Source: Leptasterias polaris
Lineage: Eukaryota > Echinodermata > Asteroidea > Forcipulatida > Asteriidae
Direction of reading: 5' to 3'
Assembly (NCBI GenBank): GCA_037783415.1
Contig: JAZGTN010000058.1
Span: forward strand, 6,112,001-6,176,000
DNA: 64,000 nucleotides
Shown here: piece after piece, positions 9,584 through 19,467 of the stretch
Position numbering within the stretch: the first letter of the stretch is position 1
Layout of the letters: each line of letters begins with the position of its first letter
Notes under the pieces: generated by a model
What the model saw: only the letters and a program-made list of their open reading frames with translations
What the model was told of the DNA's origin: nothing
Database searches by the model: none
Position numbers and translations under genes: made by a program

Positions 9584-10605
9584 GTGTTGGGAAACAATTA
9601 CTAAAATCACTTGTTGGCCAATTGTAAAACCCAATCGAACCTTTATATAAACCGTGCGCATCTCCGGTGTATTTAAGGCGAGTTGAAAGTTTTGTGTACA
9701 GGTATTTGATAGTTTTGACTTACTTTATTGGGCCTCGATCTGTTGTGTTGACATGTATGAAGAGCGATTGATAGCGGCCGGGTTTGCGGGTGGGTTGTGG
9801 ATTGATAGCGGCCGGGTTTGCGGGTGGGTTGTGGGAAAGAGTTGGGTCTGGAAATATAAATGAAACTCATATAAATGAAACTCATACAGTATAGCCAAGT
9901 TACAAGTATTGTCAGGAATGAAAATCTTGTTTAGAAGACAGTTTATCTTTTCAAAATATATGAATAAATTGAGAGATCATACAAGAAAGAGTTGTGTTTC
10001 GAAATATAAGAAATGAAACTGTTAGAAGTATAGCCAAGTTACATGTGTTGTCGGATTGGGATTGACAGTGTAAAGTGGTTGCATGTGACCTGAACGGGTT
10101 GTGGGAAAGAGTTGGGTCTGGAAATATAAATGAAACTCATATAAATGAAACTCATACAGTATAGCCAAGTTACAAGTATTGTCAGGAATGAAAATCTTGT
10201 TTAGAAGACAGTTTATCTTTTCAAAATATATGAATAAATTGAGAGATCATACAAGAAAGAGTTGTGTTTCGAAATATAAGAAATGAAACTGTTAGAAGTA
10301 TAGCCAAGTTACATGTATTGTCGGATTGGGATTGACAGTGTAAAGCGGTTGCATGTGACCTGAACTTCAGGCTGAAGTAAGGCCCTATCAGTGTTTGGAA
10401 ACAATTACTAAAATCACTCGTTTCACTTTCAGGCGAGTTCTGAAGTAAGTATCACTCAGTGTTGGGAAACAATTACTAGTAAAATCACTCGTTGGCCAAT
10501 TGTAAAACCCAATCGAAGTTTTTTGTACAGGTATTTCATAGTTTTTACTTACTTTAATCATTTATTGGGCCTCGATCTGTTGTGTTGACATCTATGAAGC
10601 AAGGT
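9584..10605. repeat. Direct duplication of a ~150-bp segment (9584-9760 and 10452-10605)
   Basis: Both copies contain GTTGGGAAACAATTACTA, TCGTTGGCCAATTGTAAAAC, CCCAATCGAA, TTTTGTACAGGTATTT and TTATTGGGCCTCGATCTGTT, in order. The first copy has an extra segment with TTTATATAAA. The pair brackets repeat copies 2 and 3, so the cluster looks like a larger duplicated cassette. Confidence 0.75.
9768..9834. repeat. Two perfect tandem copies of a ~34-bp GC-rich unit
   Basis: The unit starts ATTGATAGCGGCCGGGTTTG and ends GGGTGGGTTGTGG. Two copies lie directly end to end, and the second leads straight into repeat copy 2 at 9831. It contrasts with the AT-rich surroundings. Confidence 0.85.
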
Positions 10606-10796
10606 TGCGGGCCAGGTTTTGGTGCCGTGAGTCGTGCCTTACGTGTTGTTTTGGTATTCATCAGATGACGGGCAAGGTTTGTTTTCGTATTCATCAGCCG
10701 CGCTTTCGTACCTTGCGTTCGTTCATCCTCGTCCAATAAAATTATGTGAAATAAATCAATTTTTGTAATACGAAGGAAATTAAAAAAACGTACCCC

Positions 10797-10853
10797 CTTA
10801 GTATGATCACCGGACCGTAAAAGGGCCTTCTTAAAATTTGCAGCCCGATCCAT
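10797..10853 (-). CDS. Candidate short first exon, family not recognised
   Basis: On the minus strand an ATG at 10853 opens MDRAANFKKALLRSGDH, followed in 4 codons by a consensus donor GGG|GTACGT at about 10796. The open frame continues through the presumed intron for another ~80 codons of low-complexity sequence. It lies upstream of the Helitron gene on the same strand and could be its first exon. However, it would leave phase 0 while the best downstream acceptor (8912) needs phase 1, so that direct join is not supported. It could be an unrelated host exon. Confidence 0.3.
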
Positions 10854-10933
10854 ACAGGCACCTGGGAGTTTTTCTTACACAAACAGACACCTTACTCGCA
10901 TTAGTATATAGATTATTATAAGGATGATTGCCA

Positions 10934-11017
10934 CAATAGGGCGACACTTGGTACTGCAAAGTGCTATAATAGGGCGACAGTGCATAATAGGGCGACACCT
11001 AACTGTCGCCCTATTAT
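10934..11017. repeat. Clustered ATAATAGGGCGACA repeats forming a 14-bp hairpin
   Basis: AATAGGGCGACA occurs three times in direct orientation (near 10936, 10971 and 10984) and once inverted. The last direct copy (10984-10997) and the inverted copy (11004-11017) form a perfect 14-bp stem with a 6-nt loop CCTAAC. A degenerate copy lies near 11190. Probably the end of a MITE-like element. Confidence 0.75.
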
Positions 11018-12031
11018 TAATTAGGCCAATCCATCAGAATTAATTGTTCAGTGTAGACAACTGACCCATTATAATATCGAGGGACATCTTCTTTCTGGAA
11101 AAAACCAGTATTTTTGGATTTTGATGTTTCAAGTTGTTAGCTGTGGGGAATGCAATGCCACCTTGTTATTATCTCATGTGATAAAAAATGCTGTAATATG
11201 GCGACACAATGTTTTTTGGATAACTCAGAAAAAAGAAATGATTAAATCACGATCTCTTTCGATTTAAAGAATGTAAGCATTTTTGAAATATTTGGACTTA
11301 AATTCTGTGGTCTTTTAACTTAGTTGAAAAAAAATTATCTGGTTTTTTGTTTAGAAAAAAAAAAAAAATCATGGTTTTCTGCAAGAGCGCCCTCAAGTGG
11401 CAAAATTCAACCAGTAAGAAACTATCGGGGCATGTTCGTGTACGATTTGTTAAAAATTATAATTGTTGTTATATTTTTAGTGAATTTTCTGGAATAACCA
11501 TGAGCTTAAAACAAATATATATAATAAAGACACATGTGGCCTAATTTTAGCGAGTCTGATATAAAAAGACAAACACCAAAAACGTCTGTACAGCACAGGA
11601 TAAGATGCATGCAGTGCAACGAACGTACCAACCATGGAGCTCGGAGGTGAACGTACAAGTGAGGCCCGAGAAAGAGCTAGGTAAGGAAAGGAGACCGTGT
11701 CAGGACACTTCGTACTTTACACTTCGTACCTTTAACAAGTCTTGGAGTATGGACACTTTCGTACCCGTAACCCTGGACACCTCGTACCGTACGCCTACTC
11801 TCCGCTATCATCTCCATTTTTTATTACCCTCATAGTCATAGAGTGACATGTACAAAATCCTATTCGAAACTTTTTTCCCTTCATGTTTCTGCACCTACAG
11901 TTAATTTCCCAAACCGGATCACGCCAAAATTAGGCTCTATGTGTTCCTTATACTCTCATCGAGGTCGGGTTGGGTCCAGAAAATCCACTCCGCAAAACAA
12001 AAGTTGCAAAAGTGATAAATTCTCACCGTTT
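11018..12031. other. Non-coding stretch with a degenerate short repeat
   Basis: No gene is recognised. Around 11703-11790 the motif GACACTTCGTAC recurs about four times in variants (GACACTTCGTAC, ACACTTCGTACC, GACACTTTCGTACC, GACACCTCGTACC). The open frame through it looks like chance. Confidence 0.4.
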
Positions 12032-12266
12032 TCAGAATCCTTGCCTTCCGTTAACAAAATGGCCGCCGTTGAAATTTTTGAGCTGGTAATGCTGCGTGCT
12101 ACGCTGGTAACAAATCCAACGGTTCACGTATTCAATAATAGGCGCAATGCTGGTCCACAACAACCAATGTTCTGTATACGTGAATCGTTACCAGCGTAGC
12201 ACGCAGCATTACCAGCTCAAAAATTTCAACGGCGGCCATTTTGTTAACGGAAGGCAAGGATTCTGA
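12032..12266. repeat. Foldback element: 80-bp perfect inverted repeat
   Basis: The left arm 12032-12111 and right arm 12187-12266 are exact reverse complements over 80 bp, with a 75-bp spacer that itself contains a further imperfect pairing (GGTTCACGTAT with ATACGTGAATC). Each arm holds ACAAAATGGCCGCCGTTG, i.e. a good-context ATG (12059 on plus; mirrored at 12239 on minus) opening MAAVEIFELVMLRATLV. The plus frame ends at 12199 after 46 codons. It looks like the head of a coding exon caught in an inverted duplication. The perfect arm identity implies recent origin or gene conversion. Confidence 0.9.
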
Positions 12267-12563
12267 TTTTTTTTTTGCAGTAGAAAGTATATTTATTGCT
12301 TTTGAGATGTATGTACATTACTTCAACACTTGTGAGAAAATGAAACTTGGAGAGGTCAATGTTGCGTTATAGGTGCGCTTTACTTGTTCAATTGCCTTTG
12401 CTGTTGTGTGTGTTTTTGTCGCTGGGTGTTTGCGCTGCTGTTGAAGATACAATGTACTTGCATGACATTCACTAAAGAAAGGAAGTCCAAGTCCATGCCA
12501 ACACACTTCTGAAGTTTTGTGTCCTTGAGAGACAGTTTTATGAATGGGAGTATGGGTTTGCAA
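12267..12563 (-). pseudogene. Retroposed 3' end: ORF tail, AATAAA and poly(A)
   Basis: On the minus strand an open frame (81 codons, with LGLPFFSECHASTLYLQQQR) stops at 12318. It is followed within ~30 bases by AGCAATAAATATAC, a canonical polyadenylation signal, and ~25 bases later by ten A residues (12267-12276) abutting the foldback element. The order stop, AATAAA, short gap, poly(A) is that of a processed, 5'-truncated cDNA insertion or of a LINE 3' end. The protein family is not recognised. Confidence 0.45.
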
Positions 12564-12804
12564 TAAAGGGCACGCTACTGATTCAGAATAGATTCAACTG
12601 ATCCTGAACTGGTCAAACAGGTGACGATACTTTTCTCAAAGCCTCTTCAAAAGTATAAATTTTTTGTGTGTCAGTGGATACTTGGTGAGTTTTATGACAT
12701 GTTTAGGTAAACTGATCAACTTTTTCGTTTAAGATGTCATCGAGATTGCAACCAAAAACAATGTGAATTCATAAAGTGATCCAGAACTGGTCCATTTACA
12801 TGTA
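12564..12804. other. Non-coding, no feature recognised
   Basis: No ORF, repeat or RNA signal that I can support. Confidence 0.3.
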
Positions 12805-13115
12805 CATGTATCAGCGGTCACCAAAGTAAACAAGGTCATTACAATGCAGTAAAGACCGGCTCCCCACACTGTTAGTGCCATTAATAAATACCTTTCAAAA
12901 CAAGAAAAAGGGTAATTAATAATCATCATAATTTTAGATTTGTTTTTCGCTGTTAATTTTTGATACAGGTACATGTATGTTCCACTGATGTTCAAGGGCC
13001 ATTCTTTTAGGCTGTTCAACTTTTGCGTGGCTCCTAGTGCTATAGTACCTTGCAAACATTAACCATTATAAAAAAAGTTGCATATTTTGTCAATTTTGAA
13101 GAGTCGGACTATAAA
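12805..13115 (+). repeat. Dispersed repeat, copy 2 (first copy at 865-1115)
   Basis: Carries the same ordered blocks as 865-1115 (GGCTCCCCACACTGTTA, ACAAGAAAAAGGG, TTTCGCTGTTAATTTT, CTGTTCAACTTT, GGCTCCTA…AGT, TGCATATTTTGT…TTTTGAAGAGT) with small extra insertions. Same orientation. Non-coding. Confidence 0.6.
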
Positions 13116-14274
13116 ACTCCAAGATAAATATTGTTATTAAAAAGGTCATTATGGCCAAACCAAAGAATTGTGTATTATTATTATTATTATTATTATTTAT
13201 TCGGCCAAAACATTCTTAAATACAAACATGTACATACAAAGTAAGAAATGTCATACATCAAGGACAGTCAAGATGAAAGATTAATTGTATAAACAAATAC
13301 CAATCAAAAAGAATAGATGTAATAGAGGTACAGTAGGTACATGTATGAATGAGATACATGTATGGGTGGGGATGAGAAATGTATAGAAGGGGAGCGGATT
13401 GGGGAAGTGGGGAAGAGGGAGGGACTACAACAAGCAGAGTAAAGACAATCCAATCTAAAATGGCCAGGAAGAACAAAAGTGAAAACACTGTGACTCAAAA
13501 GCCTGTTCATCCAATCATAGGTTGGTAACAAGAAATAATTTTACAAACAAAATAAATATATATATAAACCTATAAATACATGTAATATGAGAAAGTAAAT
13601 CTGGAAATTAAAAATGCTATAATTGAGGGTAATATATATGAATAATAATTAAATAAGTAAATAAATTAATAAATATCTGCTCAATAAGTCAATGAATTTA
13701 AATGAAAAATAAAGTAGCATAAATAAAATTTAATAAATCATAAAGAAACACAATTAGTGATAAACAAGTAAGCACTGCAACATACAAACGAGCTGAAAAA
13801 AATGCATCAAAACAATGACAAGAACAATCCGACATACAGAAAAACCATAACAGATACCGTACACATGCGAATAAACAAGCAAATTTACAATAATACGAAC
13901 AGTCTAATACAAACGTAACACAAACAACCATTTTAACAAGCAACATAAACGACAAACATTCAGACAACCCAAAATGATTAATGAACAAATAAATATCAAA
14001 AATTACCAACAAACGATTAAATGTAGCAGAAAACAAACAACCAAATTAATAGACAGACAGGTAACACAGACAAACAAACAATCAAAGATAAACCTCAGCA
14101 CATACTCAAACACATGAGATAATGTAATAATGTAACAAACGTTTCAAAAATAAGACAATTTTGCATGCAACAAGCAAACAAACAAACAAAATAGAGAACC
14201 CTATACAATTTAAATAATGATACATGAAGGAAAGAAAACTGACTGGTAAAGTTTGAAATAAATATTAGTTGAGC

Positions 14275-14390
14275 AAATAAACCCGACCGAACCAGGACCC
14301 GAACCCGAGATCCCTGGACTTCCGTTCCAGCGCTGGAACAGGAATCCAGAGGTCCCGGGCCCGACTCCCAACTCAGCCAAACCTCCCCAC
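14275..14390 (-). repeat. GC-rich hairpin segment with weak tRNA-like boxes
   Basis: A GC-rich island in AT-rich DNA. GTTCCAGCGCTGGAAC (14324-14339) is a perfect 16-bp palindrome, and pairing extends outward imperfectly over 14311-14356. On the minus strand TGGCTGAGTTGG resembles a pol III A box and GGTTCGGGTCC a B box, about 75 nt apart. No cloverleaf closes convincingly. Possible SINE head or hairpin MITE; not a tRNA gene. Confidence 0.35.
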
Positions 14391-14455
14391 TCAACCAATA
14401 TTAAAAACACAATTTAGATCAAAAACAACTATAATAGACAAAACATTACAGGCAT

Positions 14456-14692
14456 TTAACCATCAAGAAAATGAGCACATAATTTACGATTAAAACACTG
14501 AAATGAATCGAGTATCAAAGAGTCCTTAATGTGGGTTGGGAGATTACTCCACATACGTGGAAAAGCATGAACAGGGGAATTCCTTAGACTTAGGGTTCTG
14601 GCGTAATGGTGAATAAAGGAAACTGTGTCCAGGTGACGGGTATTAACTACTGTATGGGATGTTATACTAAGACAATCGATGAGGCCAAACAA
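14456..14692 (-). pseudogene. LINE ORF2 C-terminal fragment
   Basis: 78 codons ending FPRMWSNLPTHIKDSLILDS then FQCFNRKLCAHFL. The W-x-N-L-P-x-x-I … S-F-x-x-F-x-x-x-L pattern is the C-terminal tail typical of CR1/L2-type reverse transcriptases, here beside a (AAT)n-tailed 3' region. The catalytic RT domain is absent, so the copy is truncated and inactive. Confidence 0.6.
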
Positions 14693-14699
14693 ACATTTA

Positions 14700-15861
14700 A
14701 TAGTAAATTGAACAGTGAGTGTGTGATAACTCCAGAAGGACTTGGCAGTTTATTAGAAATGATGTCCCAGTGATATTTTCAGAAAGACTGCATATAATTA
14801 TAAACTCTAAGCTGGTGTGTGGATTGGTCAAATGTCAAGAAACAGACTAGCTTGTGGGGCATTTGTGTTTACCAAACACTTCTTTTCTTGTTTCATCCTA
14901 ACTGTTCTCATAGCATTTACACATGAAATTTGTTATCGTTTGATCTCAGGAACTAGTCTTAAAGACACAAACAATACATCAAATGAAATTGAAAGCCTGT
15001 GCCCTAACTTAGATCCAGCAGCAGTTCGATTGTTTTTTTCTTTTCTTTGTTGACGGTCATGAAACAAGCACGATCACCATAATTACTTGTGTACATTGTT
15101 TGGTTGTCTTGCCATGATCTGTTTCTTTTCAACCTCTGTCCTAAATCTCCTATATTTTTCTTTCTCTTTTTACAATTTAAGGTGATGCTGAAATCAGCCA
15201 GGGGAAAATCGGCACCGACTCTCAAAGAAAAGAAAGCTGCACTATTCATCAGAACTTCTCCCAGCTAACCCAGTAAAAAGACACGGAACTGCCCTTTATC
15301 ATCTGCAACCTAAAACATGATCAAGGCAAAATACATAAGAAGGGAAAGATCTAGTGGCAATTGAAGTTGGATCACCAAATTTTTTATCTGGGTTAACCCA
15401 TCAATTGCACATCCTCGAGGGCAAAGAAATGATGAGCCTGACATCAATGTGTAAAACATAATTATCAAGACAATACAGAGAATCAACTGCACTAATTTCA
15501 GGACACTATACAACCTTAAGCAGACATTTCATTCAGAGATAAGAAACTGACAATGTGTACTATGAATCTCATCAGATACCAACAGTAGCAGTGAGACAGC
15601 CTGGGAGCCAGTGAAATATTTTTATTTGAGAGTTTTAATCTCTTCACTGCCTGATAAAGAGACCACAAAGCATCAACTTTTGGCCACCGTTTTCAGATGA
15701 GGTAGCCCTAAAAACTGCTTTGTATCAGGCAGGACCTAATGTTTCTATCTTCCATCTGTTTGTCACTTGAGTATGGACTTTCACTATGTGACATAAAGCT
15801 ATTGGTGCATGGAGAAATTCCCCCTGTAGTACATGTACTTCTGCATCTTTTCAGAACCAAA
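14700..15861. other. Non-coding, no gene recognised
   Basis: Scattered short frames with no domain, no splice-bounded exon and no repeat partner in the window. Confidence 0.35.
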
Positions 15862-15863
15862 TA

Positions 15864-16035
15864 CAGTCAATTCTCGTTATTAAGAGCACTTTTAAAGAGT
15901 ACATGTACTTCGGAAGTCAATCCTGAATCGCTACTTTATGTTTCTTTGTTTTGCTGTCCTTTTAAATAACAATGTTCCTGTTAAAAAGAGGTAACTTGAC
16001 GTCCCAGTAGACCTTGTTATAATGAGAGTCGACTG
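15864..16035. mobile_element. Small Tc1/mariner-type (pogo/Tigger-like) MITE
   Basis: The left end CAGTCAATTCTCGTTATTA and the right end (reverse complement) CAGTCGACTCTCATTATAAC are imperfect terminal inverted repeats. They are flanked by TA on both sides (15862-15863 and 16036-16037), the target duplication of this superfamily. CAGTCGA…CTCGTTAT-like ends are characteristic of pogo/Tigger-derived elements. It is 172 bp with no coding capacity. Confidence 0.65.
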
Positions 16036-16037
16036 TA

Positions 16038-17150
16038 TTTATATTTTCTACTGCAAATCTTCACCACTTTATATTGAAAGAAAAAAATATCACTTCTATT
16101 TAAAAAATTGATACCAGCCTGTACAGAGGACAATCTGCAAAGTCAGGGTGGGATTTTTTTCCTCTTTAGAAAAGGCGCTATTTTTGTGTGTTTTGAACCT
16201 GAAGTGCCCATCTTTTCTTTTCTGTTTTGAAACTCTGTATAAAAAAATAATAAAATAAGTCTTTCTCATCAACAATGTATCTAAAGACTTAAAAAAGTTG
16301 AATATAAAACTTTTTAATGTATCCTTCTTAATGCAGAAAACTTTCTAAGCAGAGAAAAAAAAAATAAAAAATCAAAGTGAAGTTGACTTATTCCCTAATT
16401 TATTAAAGACCTCAGAAAACAGCAATTAAGATAATCAAATTAAAGGCTTTTTAAGATCCACAGATAGTATTTCTTGAGTTAATACCACCCTCTGGTCCTA
16501 CATGTACAGCTCACAACACTTTTGAGTACATAAAAAAGGTTTAAAATCATTTAAAATTTACCCAGTCAGTTTCCCTTGTGGTTTATTATTTGATACATAA
16601 AGGTTGTACAAAAATTGGCCTTAAACTTAAATCGCCGACCACATGGTGTAAAAGGAAAACCACGCAATTTTGTATCATACTTTTAAAACATCTTTCTGTC
16701 CATGTATTTTATAGACCAACTCGTCTGATCCAAGGCAACGTGTACCTTTAATTGATTTCTTGCTCAACCTTTTACATTACAAAAACACTTTCCCTCCCTA
16801 GCGCATGGTTTTCCTTTTCAAACAAATGTGTTTTGATATTCAGGTCATCTGACAAAGAATTTATAGCATAGTGGTAAAATGCATTACATGTACCAGTTTG
16901 TAAATTAAATATTTGGTTTCACAGTTTATGTAAAATTAACCAATAAGAAGTACACATTAAAGGGTAATAAATCACTGTACTGTGTATTTCCCCACCTCCT
17001 CAAAAAGAACAATTTTGTGAAATGAGTGGAGAGTTCAGATTGAGCTGTAAATGGTTGAAGTAATTTCTTAAGAAAACATGATACTGTTTGCTACTTATCA
17101 ATGGATTTCTTTGTTTATCCTGGTTATCGCACAAGCCCGAGTTATTCATT
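16038..17150. other. Non-coding, no gene recognised
   Basis: AT-rich. The only link found is the 18 bp at 16679-16696, identical to 18-35, followed in both places by AAGGCAACG, suggesting distant copies of one old repeat. Confidence 0.35.
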
Positions 17151-17154
17151 GTTA

Positions 17155-17447
17155 TGAAAATCACAACGATATGGTGACACTATTATTTCTGGTGTAAATT
17201 TTAAAATTGTCTTTTATGCTCTTGTCTGTTTTTTTTACGATTCTGTTAAAATGTAATTTTGTAGTTTTTACTCCCTGTGCAATTCTGTTTATTGAATTGA
17301 AATTACAACAATATGGCAACAGTTATTTTTAAATCACACACATAAAAAACGACAATAACTTGTAAATCATACCAATATTATACCAGAGTTATTATTTATG
17401 TTGTACATTGTGTAAATCACAGCCATATGGTGACATTTATTAGTTTT
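17155..17447 (+). repeat. Degenerate tandem repeat, three units
   Basis: The motif AAATCACAACGATATGGTGACA near 17157 recurs as AAATTACAACAATATGGCAACA near 17300 and AAATCACAGCCATATGGTGACA near 17412, each followed by a T/A-rich TTATT stretch. Spacing is about 110-145 bp. Non-coding. Confidence 0.55.
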
Positions 17448-17664
17448 CCTACAACCACTTGTCGAATACAGCAAAATATAACACTTCTGCATCAAATATG
17501 CTAGCATATTACTGAGGTGACTGGTACCAGAGACCACACACGCATTCATACATGTATGCCACTGAGTTGACAAAAGGGCGTCCATCCATGCAAGGCGCTA
17601 TATTTTTCAGTATTCAACAAGTGCGCCTGTTTGGGAAAACAAATTCATCCTCTGTGCAACCCTT

Positions 17665-18089
17665 GATGAGGTGGAAAAGAAAATCAAGATCACATACCAA
17701 ACCGGCAAAGGCAATGATCACCTGGTCCCTGTTATCATACCACTAGATAAACAGAAAGCCATGAGCACCATTGCCAGTAGCTGTAGTGAAGTAAGACAGA
17801 TAGCTGGAATCAACCCAAGCAATGTGTATTTGTTCCCAAGCATCATGAACAGCTCCAACCATATCAGCGGGTGGCATACTGTTCAAAAAGTATGTTCCAA
17901 AAGCCCCTGATCGTGTCACTGCAACACACATGTGACACAGAGCAAGCACAATATATGCAGGCTTGGATGTGCCAGAATCTGAAAGGGTCCTATTTTACAA
18001 GCATCTAGGGCACTCAGCATTGATAAAGCTCCACTAGCAGAGGAAGCTATTAGAAAGGTGGGGCCAGTACTTAGAGAAATGGATGGATG
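17665..18089 (+). pseudogene. Broken tyrosine-recombinase-like exon of a zinc-finger/YR-type gene
   Basis: The frame starting DEVEKKIKITYQTGKGNDH runs about 77 codons to a TGA. The next frame continues KAPDRVTATHM, a TGA (17933-17935), then HRASTIYAGLDV … FYKHLGHSAL, and after another shift APLAEEAIRKVGPVLREMDG to a consensus donor GGAT|GTAAGT at 18090. The H/R-rich THMxHRAST segment followed ~20 residues later by KHLGHS resembles boxes II of tyrosine recombinases. The region where the catalytic tyrosine would follow is deleted. I recall similar domains in large invertebrate families with C2HC fingers, perhaps Crypton-derived; that link is from memory. Two frameshifts and a nonsense codon mark it as dead. 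The TGA is what CpG decay of CGA would give. Confidence 0.5.
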
Positions 18090-18591
18090 TAAGTATGCTT
18101 TTTCACCCCCTTTTTTTTATTTTTCTCTTCATTTAATTCTTCATTACAAAGTACATTTTTATGACATTTTAATATGAGCCTTAAAGTTTCAATTTAATGT
18201 TCCTCACGTATTGACATAACTGTTTGTGCAGAAGATTAGTTTAGTCAAAAGAAAGACTGAAGAATGAACGTCTCCCCTTTAGTTGTTATGAATACAACGT
18301 TATTCATGTATAAGAACTCAATCTTATTAGATTGGCAAATGCAAACACTTTCAAACAGAATAAAACTTCCATTATTTCATGTTAACACACAGCAAATGAT
18401 GTAACACCTCAAAATTTCTGAAACACCGGGGGGAAAACATTCCTCCACTCAAAGGCCTTTCATGTACCTTCCAGTGTTTGAAGAACACATATGCTAAGGT
18501 CCCCAAAACAACAATATTGTCCAGCTAGTAACATACACATGATTCACACAATAGTTTTGTACCTTATAAATGAAATACATTTGGGTCATTC
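18090..18591. other. Non-coding, possible intron sequence
   Basis: T-rich just after the donor at 18090. No feature until the inverted-repeat element. If the donor pairs with the acceptor at 20366-20367, this is intron DNA. Confidence 0.35.
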
Positions 18592-19225
18592 CGTGCCAAC
18601 TCACCTGAAATTCCGAAAAGTTGTACAGTCTCCGTGTCAGATTTTGCTTATTTCAAACATTCCCCTATGGGTGCCATGAACGCCATGAACACACCAAATT
18701 TTACAGTCCTACTCCTTGATATTTCTGAGATATGACCCCCTAAAATTTTAAGCCCCGCCCCTTCAAATTTACTTTTTGTGTTTTGGGCATTTTGAGAGGC
18801 CTATATCTACAAATTGAGATAAGATATGTAACTGTAAATTGATATACAGGGTACCTGGTACCCCCATCAACTAGAATCTACTGTCAAAAGTAGCATAGGA
18901 AATTTTTATATCAAGGCATGGGTCTTTAAAAACTGACATTTTAGCCCAAGGAATGATTTTTCGTCATTTTTGAGACCCCCTATTGCCGAAGTGAAATGTC
19001 CGATTGCTTTTGTATTACATTTGGTTATAAACTAGGTGCATATGTGTGACCTGATATAAGGATAGATCAATCACACCTTTGATTGGTATTTGGCAGGGTC
19101 TAAATATGGGGCGGCTGCAAAAATGCCTTTTTCAAGTGGTTATTACTGACAGATTTCCCAATTTTGCAATGTAGCCAGTCTACTTGTGTGAGAAATAAAA
19201 AAATGGACTCTCTACTCCTTCATTT

Positions 19226-19445
19226 AAATGAATATGACTAATTTAAGGTTATTGCTGTGTATGCAGTCGTAATCACTTGTTCACAAAAGACAAGTTAGAG
19301 CGGGATTTTTATGTGGCGGCACTAGACTTCGGTAGTGTACAAACTATGCCTGCAGGAAGTCCAGGCTCTGTCAGCTATTTTGTACACAAGCGATTTCACT
19401 AAACTGCATACAAAACAATAACCTTAAATTAGTCATATTCATTTG
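19226..19445. mobile_element. Nested ~220-bp inverted-repeat MITE
   Basis: GAATATGACTAATTTAAGG-TTATTG at 19229 is mirrored by CAATAACC-TTAAATTAGTCATATTC at 19418-19443, about 27 bp of near-perfect terminal inverted repeat. TTAA occurs just outside both ends, a possible target duplication. The interior (GTGGCGGCACTAGACTTCGG…) is non-coding. It sits inside the larger inverted-repeat element. Confidence 0.7.
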
Positions 19446-19467
19446 TTAATGTTTTACATTTTGTGGC

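Larger units (their letters stand above)
9151..10370. repeat. Three related ~265-bp repeat units upstream of the Helitron gene
   Basis: Units begin GAAAGAGTTGGGTCTGG and pass through AATGAAACTCATATAAATG, AAAATCTTGTTTAGAAGACA and GAGAGATCATACAA to TTGCATGTGACCTGAA. Copy 1 is about 9151-9475 and diverged, copy 2 is 9831-10100, and copy 3 is 10101-10370. Copies 2 and 3 are adjacent and nearly identical. Between copies 1 and 2 lies an insertion containing the simple repeats listed separately. Non-coding. Confidence 0.8.
13168..14692 (-). mobile_element. 5'-truncated LINE remnant with (AAT)n tail
   Basis: Read on the minus strand: the C-terminal tail of a reverse-transcriptase ORF (14692-14456), a long A/T-rich region without coding potential, then GGCCGAATAAATAATAATAA ending in a (AAT)n run (13168-13198). 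This order (RT tail, 3'UTR, trinucleotide tail) fits a CR1/L2-like non-LTR element. The 3'UTR is unusually long (~1.2 kb) and may contain other insertions (see 14275-14390), so the extent is uncertain. Confidence 0.45.

Noticed and set aside
8911..10797. Direct splice of the exon at 10797-10853 to the Helitron exon at 8911
   Set aside because: The donor leaves phase 0 but the acceptor at 8912 requires phase 1. The join would shift the frame, so it was not used as a gene model.
11605..11835. 76-codon plus-strand frame
   Set aside because: It is produced by a degenerate GACACTTCGTAC repeat, with no recognisable protein features.
13258..14410. Minus-strand frames rich in F, L, Y and C (membrane-protein-like)
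   Set aside because: The composition simply reflects A/C-rich low-complexity DNA read in reverse. No ATG context, splice sites or domain.
18..16739. Shared 18-mer and AAGGCAACG at 18-98 and 16679-16739 as a repeat family
   Set aside because: Alignment between the two short matches is weak and differs in length (72 versus 52 bp), so it is noted only as a possible old repeat.
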